Below, piece by piece: positions 34,166 to 45,443 of a stretch of DNA of 64,000 bases. The notes under the pieces were generated by a model that was given only the letters and a program-made list of their open reading frames with translations, did not search any database and was not told where the DNA came from. Source of the stretch: Scedosporium boydii (Eukaryota; Ascomycota; Sordariomycetes; Microascales; Microascaceae); NCBI GenBank assembly GCA_002221725.1, contig NJFT01000105.1:62001-126000 (forward strand), in the 5' to 3' direction. How positions within the stretch are numbered: position 1 is the first letter of the stretch; every line of letters begins with the position of its first letter. A program made the position numbers and the translations under genes.

Positions 34166-36037
34166 TCAAGAGACATAGGTCCTCGACGTGCCAGAAGACA
34201 TCTCACTCCCAAGCCCACTATCCAAACTCCGCTCCCTCCTCCCTGTCCTCCCCCAAACATCCTCCTCATCCCACTTACCCCCAGCCCTCGCCATGTTCTC
34301 AAGCCTCTCATTCTCCTCCTCAAGCCTCATGTTCAACATCTCCTGAACCGCCGTCTCCATCCCCTCTCTGTTCCGCGCCAGGCTCCCCAGCCCCAGCCCA
34401 ATCCCATGCCCATGGTCGCGCCGTTCGTCCTTGACCCTCAACTCGTCATTCAACCGCCGAACCACCCAGGCGATGTGCACCCCACAGCACGGGGAATGAT
34501 CCTCCCTAACCCTCGGACATCCCTCGATAGGACACGCGTGCTTAGCCTCGCAGTACGCGACGAAGGGGGAAGCCCGTGGAAGACGGCAGGTAGGGGAAGC
34601 GCATTCGTGGGACGCACAGTATTGCGCTTCCGGGTCGATGAGGGGGTCAAGGGTGCGTGGGGAGGGACAGTTTTCGCGGATGCAGGAGTGGATTGCGCAG
34701 AGGGGGCTGTTGGGTTTCGTGGGATGGGGGCAAGGGGGTAGGCAGGAGTGGGAGGTGCAGAATTTGGAGGTGGCATCTTGGGGCAGGGAGGTTTGGTTGG
34801 TGCAGGTGGTGAGCGTGCAGGTGTCTGTTGACGAAGAGAAAAAAGGTTAGTGTCTTTTCTTTCCTTCTTTGTCGCGAGGAGACGTAGTGGTTATTGGACA
34901 TACGAGACTTGCAAAAGAGGCTTTTCTTGGTCGAGTGGCGAGGTTTCTGGCAGGGTAGATATCCGCATTTGTGCTTCTCGCAGAACGGAGCTTCGCCTGT
35001 CGTTTTCACATCGCAGTCATCGACGAGACACTTCCTAGGCATGTCTTCCCACTCTTCAGTACATTTCTCTTCCAGATTAACTGGGCAGGGGGGCTCGGGA
35101 GGGCACTCACGGATAGGGCATAGGTCCAGCATCGCCTTCTCGCCCTTTCCCTCTGGCACCGCGAACGCCAACTTCCCACCCTTGCAACCCGCAACCTTAC
35201 ATGTCTTGTGATTCTTGCACCATCCCCCGCCATAGATGACGCCGTCGCATTCAGTTTCAAGACAGCTGTGAGAGGGGCAATACACGCCGTTGTCGGAAGA
35301 GGGGTTTCCGCAGTCGGGGATGAGGCATCGCGGAGTGTGCGTGTCGCACATCTTTGAACCGGGGGAGCGTTTCTTCTCGCAGGGGCGTAGGTAGCACGTA
35401 TCTGCTTTCCCAAAAATCTAGTGTTAGTTGTGTACGATCTGGATGGGATGGCGCATTTTCCCGGGTTGGTGTAGAGTCGTGGGGAAGCCGGGAGGAACTT
35501 GCGTTTGGTGCAGTATTGGTAGTACGGGTTGCTATCTCCGCATATCCTAGGTTTCGAGCAGCCCTCGGCATGACACCGCCGGTCTATCATCTCGTTTAGA
35601 AGAAAACAAATGGTGCTAACAATATCAAAAAGAAGAACACAATTTCGACCTACGATCATCGCAGTAACGCCCGGCGCCAGCGTCTTTGGGCGTGGGGCAC
35701 ATACCATCCCCGAGACGTTGTCGACAAGCATCTGCGTTTCCTGTTAACGCATACCAAATTTTCGTAGAGCGTGAAGCGGAATGGGCGGGATTGAACTTAC
35801 GGTCGCTGCAGTAGTACGAGAGAAGAGTGGTTCCCGGAGACTTGGTGTCGCATTTCAACGCGCGTCTGTTGCAGCCCTTGAGCATGCAGGTGGGACGGGG
35901 AGGGCTGGGTGCTGGAGCACGACGACGGCAACCGAAGACCATCTCGGAGATGATTGGAAATGGTACACAGATTGGCGAAATGGGACTGACCGTTGTAAGA
36001 GTACGTGGATCTTCTTGAGCGACGAATGCTGGGCCAT
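34166..36037 (-). CDS. Cys/His-rich repeat protein (about 13 C-x3-4-C...C-x2-H units)
   Basis: Exons: 36037-36005 (uncertain), 35942-35801, 35731-35654, 35583-35503, 35401-34904 and 34824-34166; about 496 residues (485 if it starts at MVFGC in exon 2). The body is a run of about thirteen units of type C-x3-4-C-x(6-20)-C-x2-H, for example CLIPDCGNPSSDNGVYCPSH, CLETECDGVIYGGGWCKNH and CLPPCPHPTKPNSPLCAIH, so it should bind many zinc ions. Introns after units 1, 2, 3 and 8 all interrupt the last His codon after its first base (C/AY); this phase rule fixes the joins. The intron 35402-35502 has a GC donor (GCAAGT). The C-terminal 110 residues are a charged helix without cysteines (LNMRLEEENERLENMAR). 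No signal peptide, no known family; a scaffold or nucleic-acid binding role is only a guess. Confidence 0.8.
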
Positions 36038-39000
36038 ATTGAAAAGTTGGGGACTTGTGTTGAGAGATCCAAGTTACTAGATATATCTGAGTTCAACAAA
36101 GAGCAAGAATAAATTCCCAGAAGCCACCATCACGAACGCCAACTCCTGGTTTCTCTCTCCTCTCTTCGGAGAGCCCGACGCCCTCCACCTTCTATGACAA
36201 TACACCTAAAACACTCATGTCTCTTCATCTTCAATCGCCACAAATAGGCTTCTGCGACGCCATGTCTCATTGTTTCCAGATGACCAGACAAGGAAAACGC
36301 ACGGCAACTCACAGGGACAACCAGGCCGCCTTGCAGACAGGGGATGTAGGCAGTTGTTTCAAACGACAGTTTCTAAGTTAATGGACTAATCTGTCAAAGA
36401 AAGGTATCAAGAGGGCGAGGTAGATGGAGCGGGTCAGGCGATGGAAGTGCAAAACATGCTTGCTTGCATGGGGCCTGACCTGTTAGAGGGAGGAGAAAGA
36501 CTGGTGGTACACCTTCTCCGCCCTCTTACTCTTTATTGATCTTTCCGCTGTTTCTTTCTGAGCGATATGAACATGTTTTAGGAGGACTGGAAAGGCCGGT
36601 GTCTCCCGGATTTTGAATGGGTTGGTCAGATGGAGCTCGAACAAAGGGCTCAATAATAGCCCAACTCCTCTTTCAATGGACATCAGGCAGCGCGTTTTGA
36701 TCCGGCAAGCAAGTCCGAAAGAAGTTTCATGTTTCACAATATCGGCTCTATAAAATATATCTATGCATCATAGTCAAGCTTCGTCCCTCACTCTGCAGAA
36801 CTAGGCAGATGCACGATGCCTACGGTCTCTCAATCAAAGAAAATGCAAGGAGAGCATACTTGAATTTGATGATGATGGAAACAAAAGGGAGAAAAAAAAA
36901 AGCCAAAAGAGCGTGATTGCACTCCTGGATTGGACGATAAAAACGAGCTATTCAGCGCCGTAGCGGTGAGTTTTGGCTTGAGCCACTCGTAAGTCCCGTG
37001 GAGACGGCGTTTGGTGTGTTGCTTCATCGTGGGATTTCTGGGGTGCAGTTCCGAAGGTATTTCGAGGCACAACCTATCCAAGCGCAATGCCGTCTACCTG
37101 TGTATTATGCCTGAAGTCCCTAGTTATCGAGATGAGGGAGAGTAATCTCTATATCAAGGCCAAGGCTCCGTCTGACGTAGAGGTTTGGGACTACTTGAAC
37201 GATAGAAATAGGCTCAGACAGTTGGGGTCGATTCTGTAACGCTTGAAGGAAGAAACAATCGTGGGTGTATCTGCGCAGGAGACTTCGATCCGCGTTTCTC
37301 CCGTCTCGTGTTAAGCTTCGCGACAAGCCGACTCGATGTTAACAGTAGCTGCGATTGATGAGGGGAAGAGATCGTCCGAGAAACTAAACGAGGAGAGGAG
37401 TCGAGAAAGCTTAACTTGAGCTCTTGTCCAATCGTACACAGCAGCGCGGTTAGGGCTGAAACGGGCGCTTAGGGCCTGCCAAGACAGCATCGGCAGGTAG
37501 TTTCTCAGCGCCCGTCCATTTTTCAACATCTTTTGCTCTTGCAATGATTAGATTCTGGAATAATCGCGAAGAAACTTGGACGCAGGAGATCGCCCCAAGC
37601 AGCGACTTCCCTCTTGAGTCTCAACCTCTTGACAAAGGCGAGCACTGCACGTGATGATGAAGTTGGCGCTGGCAGCCACGATCCAGCTCCATTCTTTTGA
37701 CTGTCCTTGCCCAGGGCTCGCATCACTTGTATTGTACCAAAAACGAATACCAATTGATGGATCCGCCTTTCCGCCCCTCTAAAGTTGTCTCTGCACTTTG
37801 GCCTCCGATTTTTAGGTGCTCTAGCAAGGTTGACTGGGACGATGAAGGCCTTTGGTCGGCCAGTCACTCGTTGAGTATCAGCCCAATAAGCTGGGCTTTA
37901 GGCTTCAAGCCCCAGGGCAGGTCTAAATCTCTCAAAATGGGGACCTACCAGCACTGCCACGAAACCCGCAGACTCATCCACTCACAAGCTTCAGTGACGC
38001 CAGGGTCGGTCTTCGCTTCCGATCTAATGAGCCTATTGGGCATCGGTGAATCTGAATGACAGAGGCGCTCCTCCATTCATCGTCATTTTCTGAACAGCAC
38101 TGAAACTTCCTCTCGACCATGTGAGCTAGCTGCCTCCGTCTCAGTACAGGTATTTGCGAGCGGGCAAGAATGAGAGCAAACGTCCATTATTACCGCTGGA
38201 CAGGCGAGTCAACCACTCGGTAGTCACAAACGAGTCAAGACTCGGCTTAGTGGATAAATCGTTGTCACAGATCTCATCGACTCATGCATTCGAGATTCGA
38301 GATTCGAGAGCACGAAGCCCGTTGGCTCCTTCCCTACTTGAATCATGGGCGGCCGACGGCTTTGACCTAGATCGACTTCAATCAACCTCTCCTCCTATTC
38401 ATGGTTTGCTGTGAATTGGATGAATGAGTCTATTGACAAGAATGGCGACTCGGATTCACTCGCAGCTTAATGTTCTGGGTCGAGGAAAAAGAAATGGCTC
38501 GTTCGATCCCTCACCACAGGACCCCAGAACTCTTGGGGCCATTGGTATTTGACTATTTGACTCTTCCTGATCAATAAATCCTCTGCCTCAAATGCCCCCA
38601 TTCAGTGTTCTTTATTCATATCTTGATCATCGTGCTATTGATGACCCATTTTCTTCTCTCTGTCTCTAGAGTCGCCAGATCATCCAAAAATAAACCCCCA
38701 TTTCTGGTCCTTTCTCGTTGTCCCTCCCAGTCGAGTCGTGTCGAAGCCGCTGGCGCCAAAGAAGCCGAAACACTACTTCGTGCACCATCGTGGGTCTCCC
38801 GCCCAGTGACCCCGGTCTGGCCAACCACTGACAGCACACTCCGCTAAGCGCCGACCAGCGCCCCGCTCTCTTGCCGGCCCATACGAGCGTGGTCAATCGG
38901 GCCAAGACGACCACTCCCGAAACACAGGGCAACGTCCACTTACACGCTCGCCCACACCTCGACTCTAGTACCAGTTCGACCACTCTCGGCGAACCGACGA

Positions 39001-39718
39001 GCTCTGGGGAGCCTCCCTAGACGCCCACCTCTATTGCACTTGAGGTAAGTCCTTGTTTTGTCCTTATTCATGTCCTCGACAAGAGCATGTTGCTATCTTT
39101 ATTCTCTTGGCTTTGAGACCAATTGCTCGCCTGACCAGTTGTAGAGTTCCAGCTTTTGCCCAGACCCATAATAAGGTCTTTACCATCTTTACCTCTCCCC
39201 AACTTCCATTCAACCCGACCGCACCTTTTAATATTCATTATTCCCAGTTCTTTATTCTAATCCTCTTCTCGTTTCGTTTCATACCCTTCTCTTTGTTTCT
39301 ACTCTCTGATTTTCTTTCAATACTCACCCCTCAACTGCTGCGACGCACTCAGCCTCTCACAATGCAATCACGATAGCATCTTACTCACCGCGTCTCTCCC
39401 CTTAGTTCACTTCTCTCACATCTCTCGTCCTGGTGACGCAGAAACCTCATGTTTTCTTCCTAATACATAATTCATGTGGACTTGCTATTCATTTCTGTTT
39501 TCTTTTGTTTGCTAGACTTTGAACGAGGACCCCGAGTTTCCTACATAATTCTGCCACGTTCTGTTTACCTCCTCGAGTCCTGGACTTCTTCCTCTTCCAT
39601 TTTCCACCTATTCCACTCTATTCCCGAGAGACATTCCTTTCCACTCACGCGTCCTCGAAACTACATTTCAACTCGAACTGAAAAACCCTAAAGACAACGA
39701 ACACGAGATTAATTCTCC
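36038..39718. other. Large divergent intergenic region, about 3.7 kb
   Basis: Between the Cys/His-repeat gene and prm1. No convincing frame on either strand. The stretch 38590-39718 is pyrimidine-rich and probably the prm1 leader; a GTAAGT at 39045-39050 could be the donor of a leader intron. A triple ATTCGAG repeat lies at 38288-38308. Confidence 0.4.
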
Positions 39719-41905
39719 ATGACCAGGCTAAACATGTTTAGCCGTTTCGGGGGGCGCCAGAGGCCCCCGGCCTACCCCGATGTCCCTGGTTCCCTCCGCT
39801 CGCAGTCGATTGAGCTTGACGACCTGCGTAAGGTGCAGGTGACCCAAGCCAATACTGTCCCGGACCAAACACCCTATCTCAGCCTACAAGCCAGGCTCTC
39901 GCAAATATGGCTCAACAGGTGGACCGTTCTGCTAATCCTCGTGCTCGTCCGCGTTATGCTCGCCGTCGCTGATGTCGACGACAATATCGGTGACGCGAAG
40001 ATCAAGGCGCTTGAGGCATGCACCAAGGTCGAGGATATTGGTAGCACCGTGTCATCCATGCCCCATTTCCTCTCCAGGGGCGTCAACGAAATGACGGCGT
40101 CCAGTATCGAGTTGGCGGTTCGAGGCCTGGTGTCGGCCTTGGAGCTTGCCGTTACCGTCATCCAGAACCTCATCATCTTTGTCATTAACATGATGACCTC
40201 GACCTACGTCTGTCTCGCGACGGCCATCATTCACGGATCCCTCGACGTCGCTGCCGAGGTCGTCAAGAAGTTCACCGATGCGATGAATAACGCTATTTCC
40301 GGCATCGCTGACGGAATTGCCAATGACGCAAAAGCAGTGCAGGATAAGGTTAACAGCCTTGCCGACTCGATTGAGAAATCCCTTCTCGGCGGTCTCCTAC
40401 CCGACATTCCCAAGGTGGACTTTACCAGCGCCGTCGACAAGCTCAAGAATCTCAACATTGACACCTCGGGCTTCGTCTCGGATATTGACACCCTCAATAA
40501 GAATATCCCGACGTTCGACGAAGTCAGGAACCTCACCGAGCATGCTCTTTCCTTCCCGTTCGATCTCATCAAGAAGGGCATCAACGACTCCCTTGGAGGC
40601 TTCACTTTTGACCAAAATGTGTTCCCTGTCGCCCAGAAGCAGAAGCTGACGTTTTGTTCGGACAACGATAGCATTAACAATTTCTTCGACAAGCTGTACA
40701 AATCGGTCAAGTCGGCTCGCATCGCCTTCCTCACCGTCATCATCATCCTCGCCATCCTCGCCATGGTACCCATGGGATGGATGGAAATCAAGCGCTGGAG
40801 ACGCCAGCAGTCCCAAGCCCGCATTATCTCGTCCAGCGAGTATGACTCGATGGACGTCGTTTACATTGCGTCGAGGCCGATGACGGCTGCGTGGGGAATC
40901 AAGATTGCCTCGCGGTTTAAGAGAAAGAACCAGATTCTCGTTCGCTGGTGCATCGCCTACGGCACGTCCCTCCCGGCCATTTTCATCCTCTCGCTCGCCA
41001 TTGCGGGTCTTTTCTCGTGTCTCTGCCAATTCATCGTGCTCAGGGTCATACAAAACAAGGTCCCCGAGCTGGCGGGTGAGGTGGGCGGCTTTGCCGAGGA
41101 CGTCGTGACCAGTCTCAAGGCCGTCTCGAAGGAATGGGCCACCGACTCCAATAACGTCATCATCAACTTTAACGACAAGCTCAACAATGATGTTTTCGGG
41201 TTCGTCAAGGAGGGCACGGAAGCCGTCAACAACACCATCAACATGTTCACGTCGGAAATGGGCAAGGGAATCGATACCCTCTTTGGCGATACCGTGCTCA
41301 AGAAGCCGGCCGAGGATCTCATCCGCTGCCTCATCGGTCTCAAGATCGAGGCTGTACAGAAGGGTCTTACTTGGTTGCATGACCAGGCACACATCAGTTT
41401 CCCTCTCCTTCCCGACGACGTCTTCAGTCGCGGCGCCAACGAGTCCATCTCCGGTGATTCGGAATTGACGACTTTCCTTGCCAGCCCATCCTCCGTCACG
41501 ACGGACGAAGTCACCGGCGCCGTCGAGAAGGTTGTGAACAAGCTGCAGAATGGCATCGCCAAGGAAGCTGCCATCTCGGGCTTTCTCTTGATGCTCTACG
41601 CCATCGTCGTCCTCATTGGCATTGTCCGGATGTTCGTAGGCATGGCGATGCCGGGTCGCACACGCGGCGAAGGCGGTGCCGCGCCGAACTTGGGATCCCC
41701 GCGTACCAAACAGGAGAGGGATGATCCCTATGGTGTTGGATTCGACGAGTACTACAACAACAGGGCCGCTCCGCCTCCCGTAGCCAACATCAAGACGGGA
41801 AGCTCGGTGGGAGGCCAAGCGTACGGTTCTCGACAGAAGCAGGACGGAGGACCCAGCAATGTACCCGAAAACCCGTTCCTCTCGGAAAAGGATAACCGGA
41901 TCTAG
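39719..41905 (+). CDS. prm1: Plasma membrane fusion protein PRM1
   Basis: Uninterrupted frame of 728 residues. Multi-pass protein that acts in plasma-membrane merger during mating and vegetative hyphal fusion. Hydrophobic segments: about 68-85 (WTVLLILVLVRVMLAVADV), 145-170 (VIQNLIIFVINMM), 335-357 (FLTVIIILAILAMVPMG), 415-440 (AIFILSLAIAGLFSCLC) and 622-645 (GFLLMLYAIVVLIGIV). Two large extracellular loops rich in heptads lie between them, with conserved KLTFCSDNDSINNFFDKL and ALEACTKVED cysteines. The first Met reads MTRLNMFSRFGG; the second, five codons on, is an alternative. The cytoplasmic tail ends ENPFLSEKDNRI before a TAG. The same frame continues for 52 sense codons beyond it, described separately. 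A 473-residue antisense frame is a shadow. Confidence 0.95.
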   Translation: MTRLNMFSRFGGRQRPPAYPDVPGSLRSQSIELDDLRKVQVTQANTVPDQTPYLSLQARLSQIWLNRWTVLLILVLVRVMLAVADVDDNIGDAKIKALEACTKVEDIGSTVSSMPHFLSRGVNEMTASSIELAVRGLVSALELAVTVIQNLIIFVINMMTSTYVCLATAIIHGSLDVAAEVVKKFTDAMNNAISGIADGIANDAKAVQDKVNSLADSIEKSLLGGLLPDIPKVDFTSAVDKLKNLNIDTSGFVSDIDTLNKNIPTFDEVRNLTEHALSFPFDLIKKGINDSLGGFTFDQNVFPVAQKQKLTFCSDNDSINNFFDKLYKSVKSARIAFLTVIIILAILAMVPMGWMEIKRWRRQQSQARIISSSEYDSMDVVYIASRPMTAAWGIKIASRFKRKNQILVRWCIAYGTSLPAIFILSLAIAGLFSCLCQFIVLRVIQNKVPELAGEVGGFAEDVVTSLKAVSKEWATDSNNVIINFNDKLNNDVFGFVKEGTEAVNNTINMFTSEMGKGIDTLFGDTVLKKPAEDLIRCLIGLKIEAVQKGLTWLHDQAHISFPLLPDDVFSRGANESISGDSELTTFLASPSSVTTDEVTGAVEKVVNKLQNGIAKEAAISGFLLMLYAIVVLIGIVRMFVGMAMPGRTRGEGGAAPNLGSPRTKQERDDPYGVGFDEYYNNRAAPPPVANIKTGSSVGGQAYGSRQKQDGGPSNVPENPFLSEKDNRI

Positions 41906-42064
41906 GAGACCGGTGAGCCTAGTGGAGGAGCGGGTAGGGCGTACACGACTTCGTTGGCCAGTCCTATTTACGACGGCAATCCGTTTTCGGACATGGCTAA
42001 CGCACTGGCTGCGAAGAAGGTGCAGCGGCAGGATGGACCGGCATCCCCGAAGAGGGATGAGTAG
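41906..42064 (+). other. In-frame, coding-like continuation of prm1 after its TAG
   Basis: 52 sense codons in exactly the prm1 frame, ending in a second TAG (42062-42064). The encoded peptide contains SPIYDGNPFSDMANALAAKK and ends SPKRDE; it resembles the preceding tail (which has ENPF) in composition. Possible readings: a nonsense mutation or sequencing error in the tail, programmed readthrough, or an in-frame 45-nt intron 41861-41905 (GTACCC...CTAG) whose removal deletes the stop. I cannot choose from sequence alone. Confidence 0.55.
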
Positions 42065-42896
42065 ACGACGGGAAGAAAGGAAGGGTGTAACTTGGCGTTA
42101 AGGGTTGGTATTAATGATGGTTTTACGGGGTTGAGCCTTGGGTTGGCTCTCTGCTCTCATCGGCTGTTTGGCTTCTGACGTTTCTTTCTTTGGTTCTTCC
42201 CCATGTTTCCTTTTGTCTTCGGCATTTTATATGGCAGCATTGGAGGGAGGCACATCTGATCTTGCATCTTGCATTTTCGAGACCTTAGACACCATTCATT
42301 CATTTGACACCAGGCACAGCATTTTCTATGCTGGTTTTTTTTTTTTTTTGTCCCTCGCGGTTAAGAGGCGGATACCTTCTTTCGTTTCACGTCGTTCGCT
42401 GCGTGTAATGAGCTTGGGGTTTTCTGTCTCATCGGCACATGGACTGTATAATAGTTAAACGAGTACACAGAGCAAAATACGGAGTTCGGTTATTTCATTT
42501 CCTTGTCTTGGGTGTTTGGGCCAGTGATATGTGAGATGCAGATAAAATGGTTCGACTTCTTTCAAGTGGATGCGCAAGGTTCTATGACTCTTACTGCATA
42601 CATCTCGGTCGTGAGGATGTGAGCCAATTCCTCGAAGGGCGCATGCAATTACATCGATGAGTACCATGCCAGAGCTTCCGATGCACGTTTTTGAAATGCA
42701 GTGACAATGTCGAGGAGTGACTCACAACGAAGACCTCGCAAACGGGTCCTCGGCTAAACATGAATCGTCGAGAGATTGCTCAGAAGATTTCCGAGCGTGA
42801 ACAGCGTGTGGTGGGTTAATGGATCTTATCTAGGCCAAACGGGGAACCGTGATGTGAAATGGAGGTATTATCCCAAAAACAGACGACGGAAACATG
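42065..42896. other. 3' flanks of prm1 and the TPR-type gene
   Basis: About 830 bp between convergent genes, with a long T run at about 42340. No gene. TACGGAGT lies at 42478-42485. Confidence 0.4.
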
Positions 42897-44543
42897 CTAC
42901 TTGTTCACTGGGACCCCTCCCCCTTCAGAGTCGGGATGCTCATGCTCTTTCGAGAGCATATCATCCAACCAACATCTGAGACCAGCAACCCAGTACAGAA
43001 TCCCTCCCGGACGTGCTGTATCCTGCAAAATCCTCATCTGCTGTTGCGTATCCTCCAAAAGGCACTTATTCCCGAGAGCATGTAAGACAGAGCACATGGA
43101 ATGGAGAATCATACGGGTCGTATGCCCGTTGGTCATCGTGAATGCTTGACTTGCCACCAACGCTTGGCTCCAAGAATTAAAAGCTCGGTCCCAGTCTTGC
43201 CGGACGTGGTAAATCTTCGCGAGTGTGATGTGTAGGCGTAGCTTCTCGAACCTCAACAGACGTGGCCGCAACCCAATCTCGTGACAGATGTGTTCCGCCT
43301 CGTCGAAACGTTCCTGGGCGAAGAGAGTTTCGGCTAGCGACAGGCCAAGGAGGGATCCGCCTCCAGAAGAGGCAAGGTAAGGGGGTTGCATGTTAAGTGC
43401 GACACGGAGATCGGTCTCGGCGAGATGAGGCAGGCCCAGTTCGCGGAGGGTATCAGCCCTGTCGCAGGCAAGGTCGCGGAGGTCATCGTTAAATGCGAGG
43501 TCCTTGCGACGCTCTAGTATTTCAAAAGCCTGGTTGATGTACCTTAGCGATGCCTCAAATTCGCCTTGATACCGTAAAATTCTTCCGAGTAGTATAGCAT
43601 GGCGGAAAAGAACGACTTCCTCTAGAGAAGATAGGCGTTGCTGGTTGTAAGCTGTCCAGCTTTGCAGCACGGACTTGGCCTTAGAAAGATCCTCCTTCTG
43701 GATTGCATTCAATGAAGATTCAATCTTTTCAAATCCGAGCTGTGCGTGTATTCGGTGGCCCACTGACCCTAGTGAATGGTTTTGTTCCGAAGCAAGGAGA
43801 GCAGTCCCTTCTGTATCATTCTGAGTGATCCTACTCAAGAGGCTGCGCGAACATGCGACTCTGGAATTGAGGTACCAATTGTCTAAGCCGCATGCAGCAG
43901 CTTCTGCTTGGTCAACGATAAACCTCTTCCATTGCATACCGGGAAATCGAGATGCCTCTACGAGGCTGAGGGCGAGGTCTGCTCTAATATTTACCGGTAG
44001 GTTGTCGAAACGGCCATGGAACGCCTCGAGGCAGTGCTGAAGATGCGGCAAGAACGACTCCTCAAGTTTGCTAGGCTCCCTTTAGTACATGTCTCCGTCC
44101 AGCAGTTTCAGTCGTAGTGTAACTTACCACATCTCCAAATACTTCCACGGGATTCCTCGATACATAACAATCAACGCCTGGTCCCGCCAGAACGGTAGAT
44201 TCTGCTCAAGGCTGCCGAGGACACGGGTCGCCAGGGCTTCATTCAACGTGTACGTTTGATTACCCGTCTCCAAAGCCGCATCCAAGCGTTGAAGCTCGTG
44301 GAAAGCATTCTCCAGTCGTGGCTCATGCGAGAGAATACAGACTAATTCTGGATCAAGGCCTGCCTGAAGAGCATCGGCCTCCTCGGCCTCACCTTGCGGA
44401 GTCCAGCGTTTACGAGGCGTGGCTCCACGCGAGAGAAAGCTTGATGCAATAACTACTGAAGGTTTAAGAGATGAAAGGAGCAATAGCAAGGTACGGGCAT
44501 CCTTAGAGAAGTAGTCTAGCCAGGAAAGATGTTGTGTACTCAT
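42897..44543 (-). CDS. TPR-type helical-repeat protein, STAND-like C-terminal half without NTPase
   Basis: Two exons, 44543-44128 and 44070-42897 (intron 57 nt, GTAAGT...CTAG); 529 residues. The N-terminal 140 residues (HLSWLDYFSKDARTLLLLLSSL, GLDPELVCILSHEPRLENAF, FWRDQALIVMYRGIPWKYLEM) look like the winged-helix region that follows the NTPase in fungal NB-ARC/NACHT proteins. The rest is helical-hairpin repeat, TPR-like: RHAILLGRILRYQGEFEASLRYINQAFEI, LAETLFAQERFDEAEHICHEIG and LHITLAKIYHVRQDWDRAFNSWSQAL. No Walker motifs occur in it or directly upstream. It may be a free-standing sensor or adaptor half, or a receptor that has lost its ATPase. No membrane segment or signal peptide. Confidence 0.75.
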
Positions 44544-45443
44544 TCCAGCATTCGCCTTGGGGGTGCTCCTATACGCTCGGGTGAGATTTGGGCTCCCTGA
44601 CGTCTCGTCAACGAGGAAATAGCGAGCTAGAAGACGGTCAGCACTCGAAAGGCGACTGGCCTAGGCACTATGGGAAGTACATTGCAATCTTGTAATGGCA
44701 GTATCGATAGAAGAGGTATGGCATTCGGTTTCGCTGACGATGGCAGTTGTCTCAGAGAGGAGAGCAAGGGCAGCTCGAGTCGGGATGCGTCAGGGGAGGA
44801 AGTAGAGGGAGTGGAGGAGTGGAGGAGTGTGACCATCGCCATCATGATCGAGTTGTCGATTGTCCTTTGTTCCCCCGCGTTGGACGTTGTTAGTCAGCTC
44901 CAGCTTCGGTTTCATTGCCGTATCGGGCTGCTGAGTTGGTGAGGGTAATGCAATTGTGTGCACCAAAGCAACAAAAAACAGCTCCCTACGACGGGATTAA
45001 AGCCTGGCAAGCACGCGTTGGTTGTGGTTTATGGCCGCCTTTGTCCAATCACGTAGACCAAGTTTGGTCCAGTGCCATCAAATGATGGCCAGCCGACAGC
45101 GCTTAGGACAGTCTCACGACGACGACGAAGCAGTCTGGACGAGATGGAAGAGTCTAATCGAACGAAGGCCAAGCCGGTGATGATGTTCCTCCTCCTCTTT
45201 GATCTCTACTTCTCTCCCCTTTCCTTTTTATCTCCATCTCCTTCCTATACCCTCTACTCCTAACCCTCAATGCACAAATCCTCTTTCACTGTAAAATCTC
45301 ACAACCTTGCTAGAGCCTCCACTGAGTCCAAGCCCTCCCGGCCCATTTTTCGCCCATCCCCCGCCCGACGACGGGACCCTATAATCATTACCCGCGCCCT
45401 ACCGCACAAGGTTCGCGGCTTGTCCACAGCGGGTGGTGTTAGG
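44544..45443. other. Intergenic, about 900 bp
   Basis: Promoter of the TPR-type gene and 3' flank of the F-box/ankyrin gene (both minus strand). Short GGAGTG direct repeats near 44810. No gene. Confidence 0.4.

Noticed and set aside
37697..38059. 120-residue plus-strand frame in the prm1 upstream region
   Set aside because: Composition like random sequence, no domain, no splice partner.
40397..41818. 473-residue open frame on the minus strand inside prm1
   Set aside because: It lies wholly antisense to a well-recognised gene and reflects its codon bias; no domain or splice context of its own.
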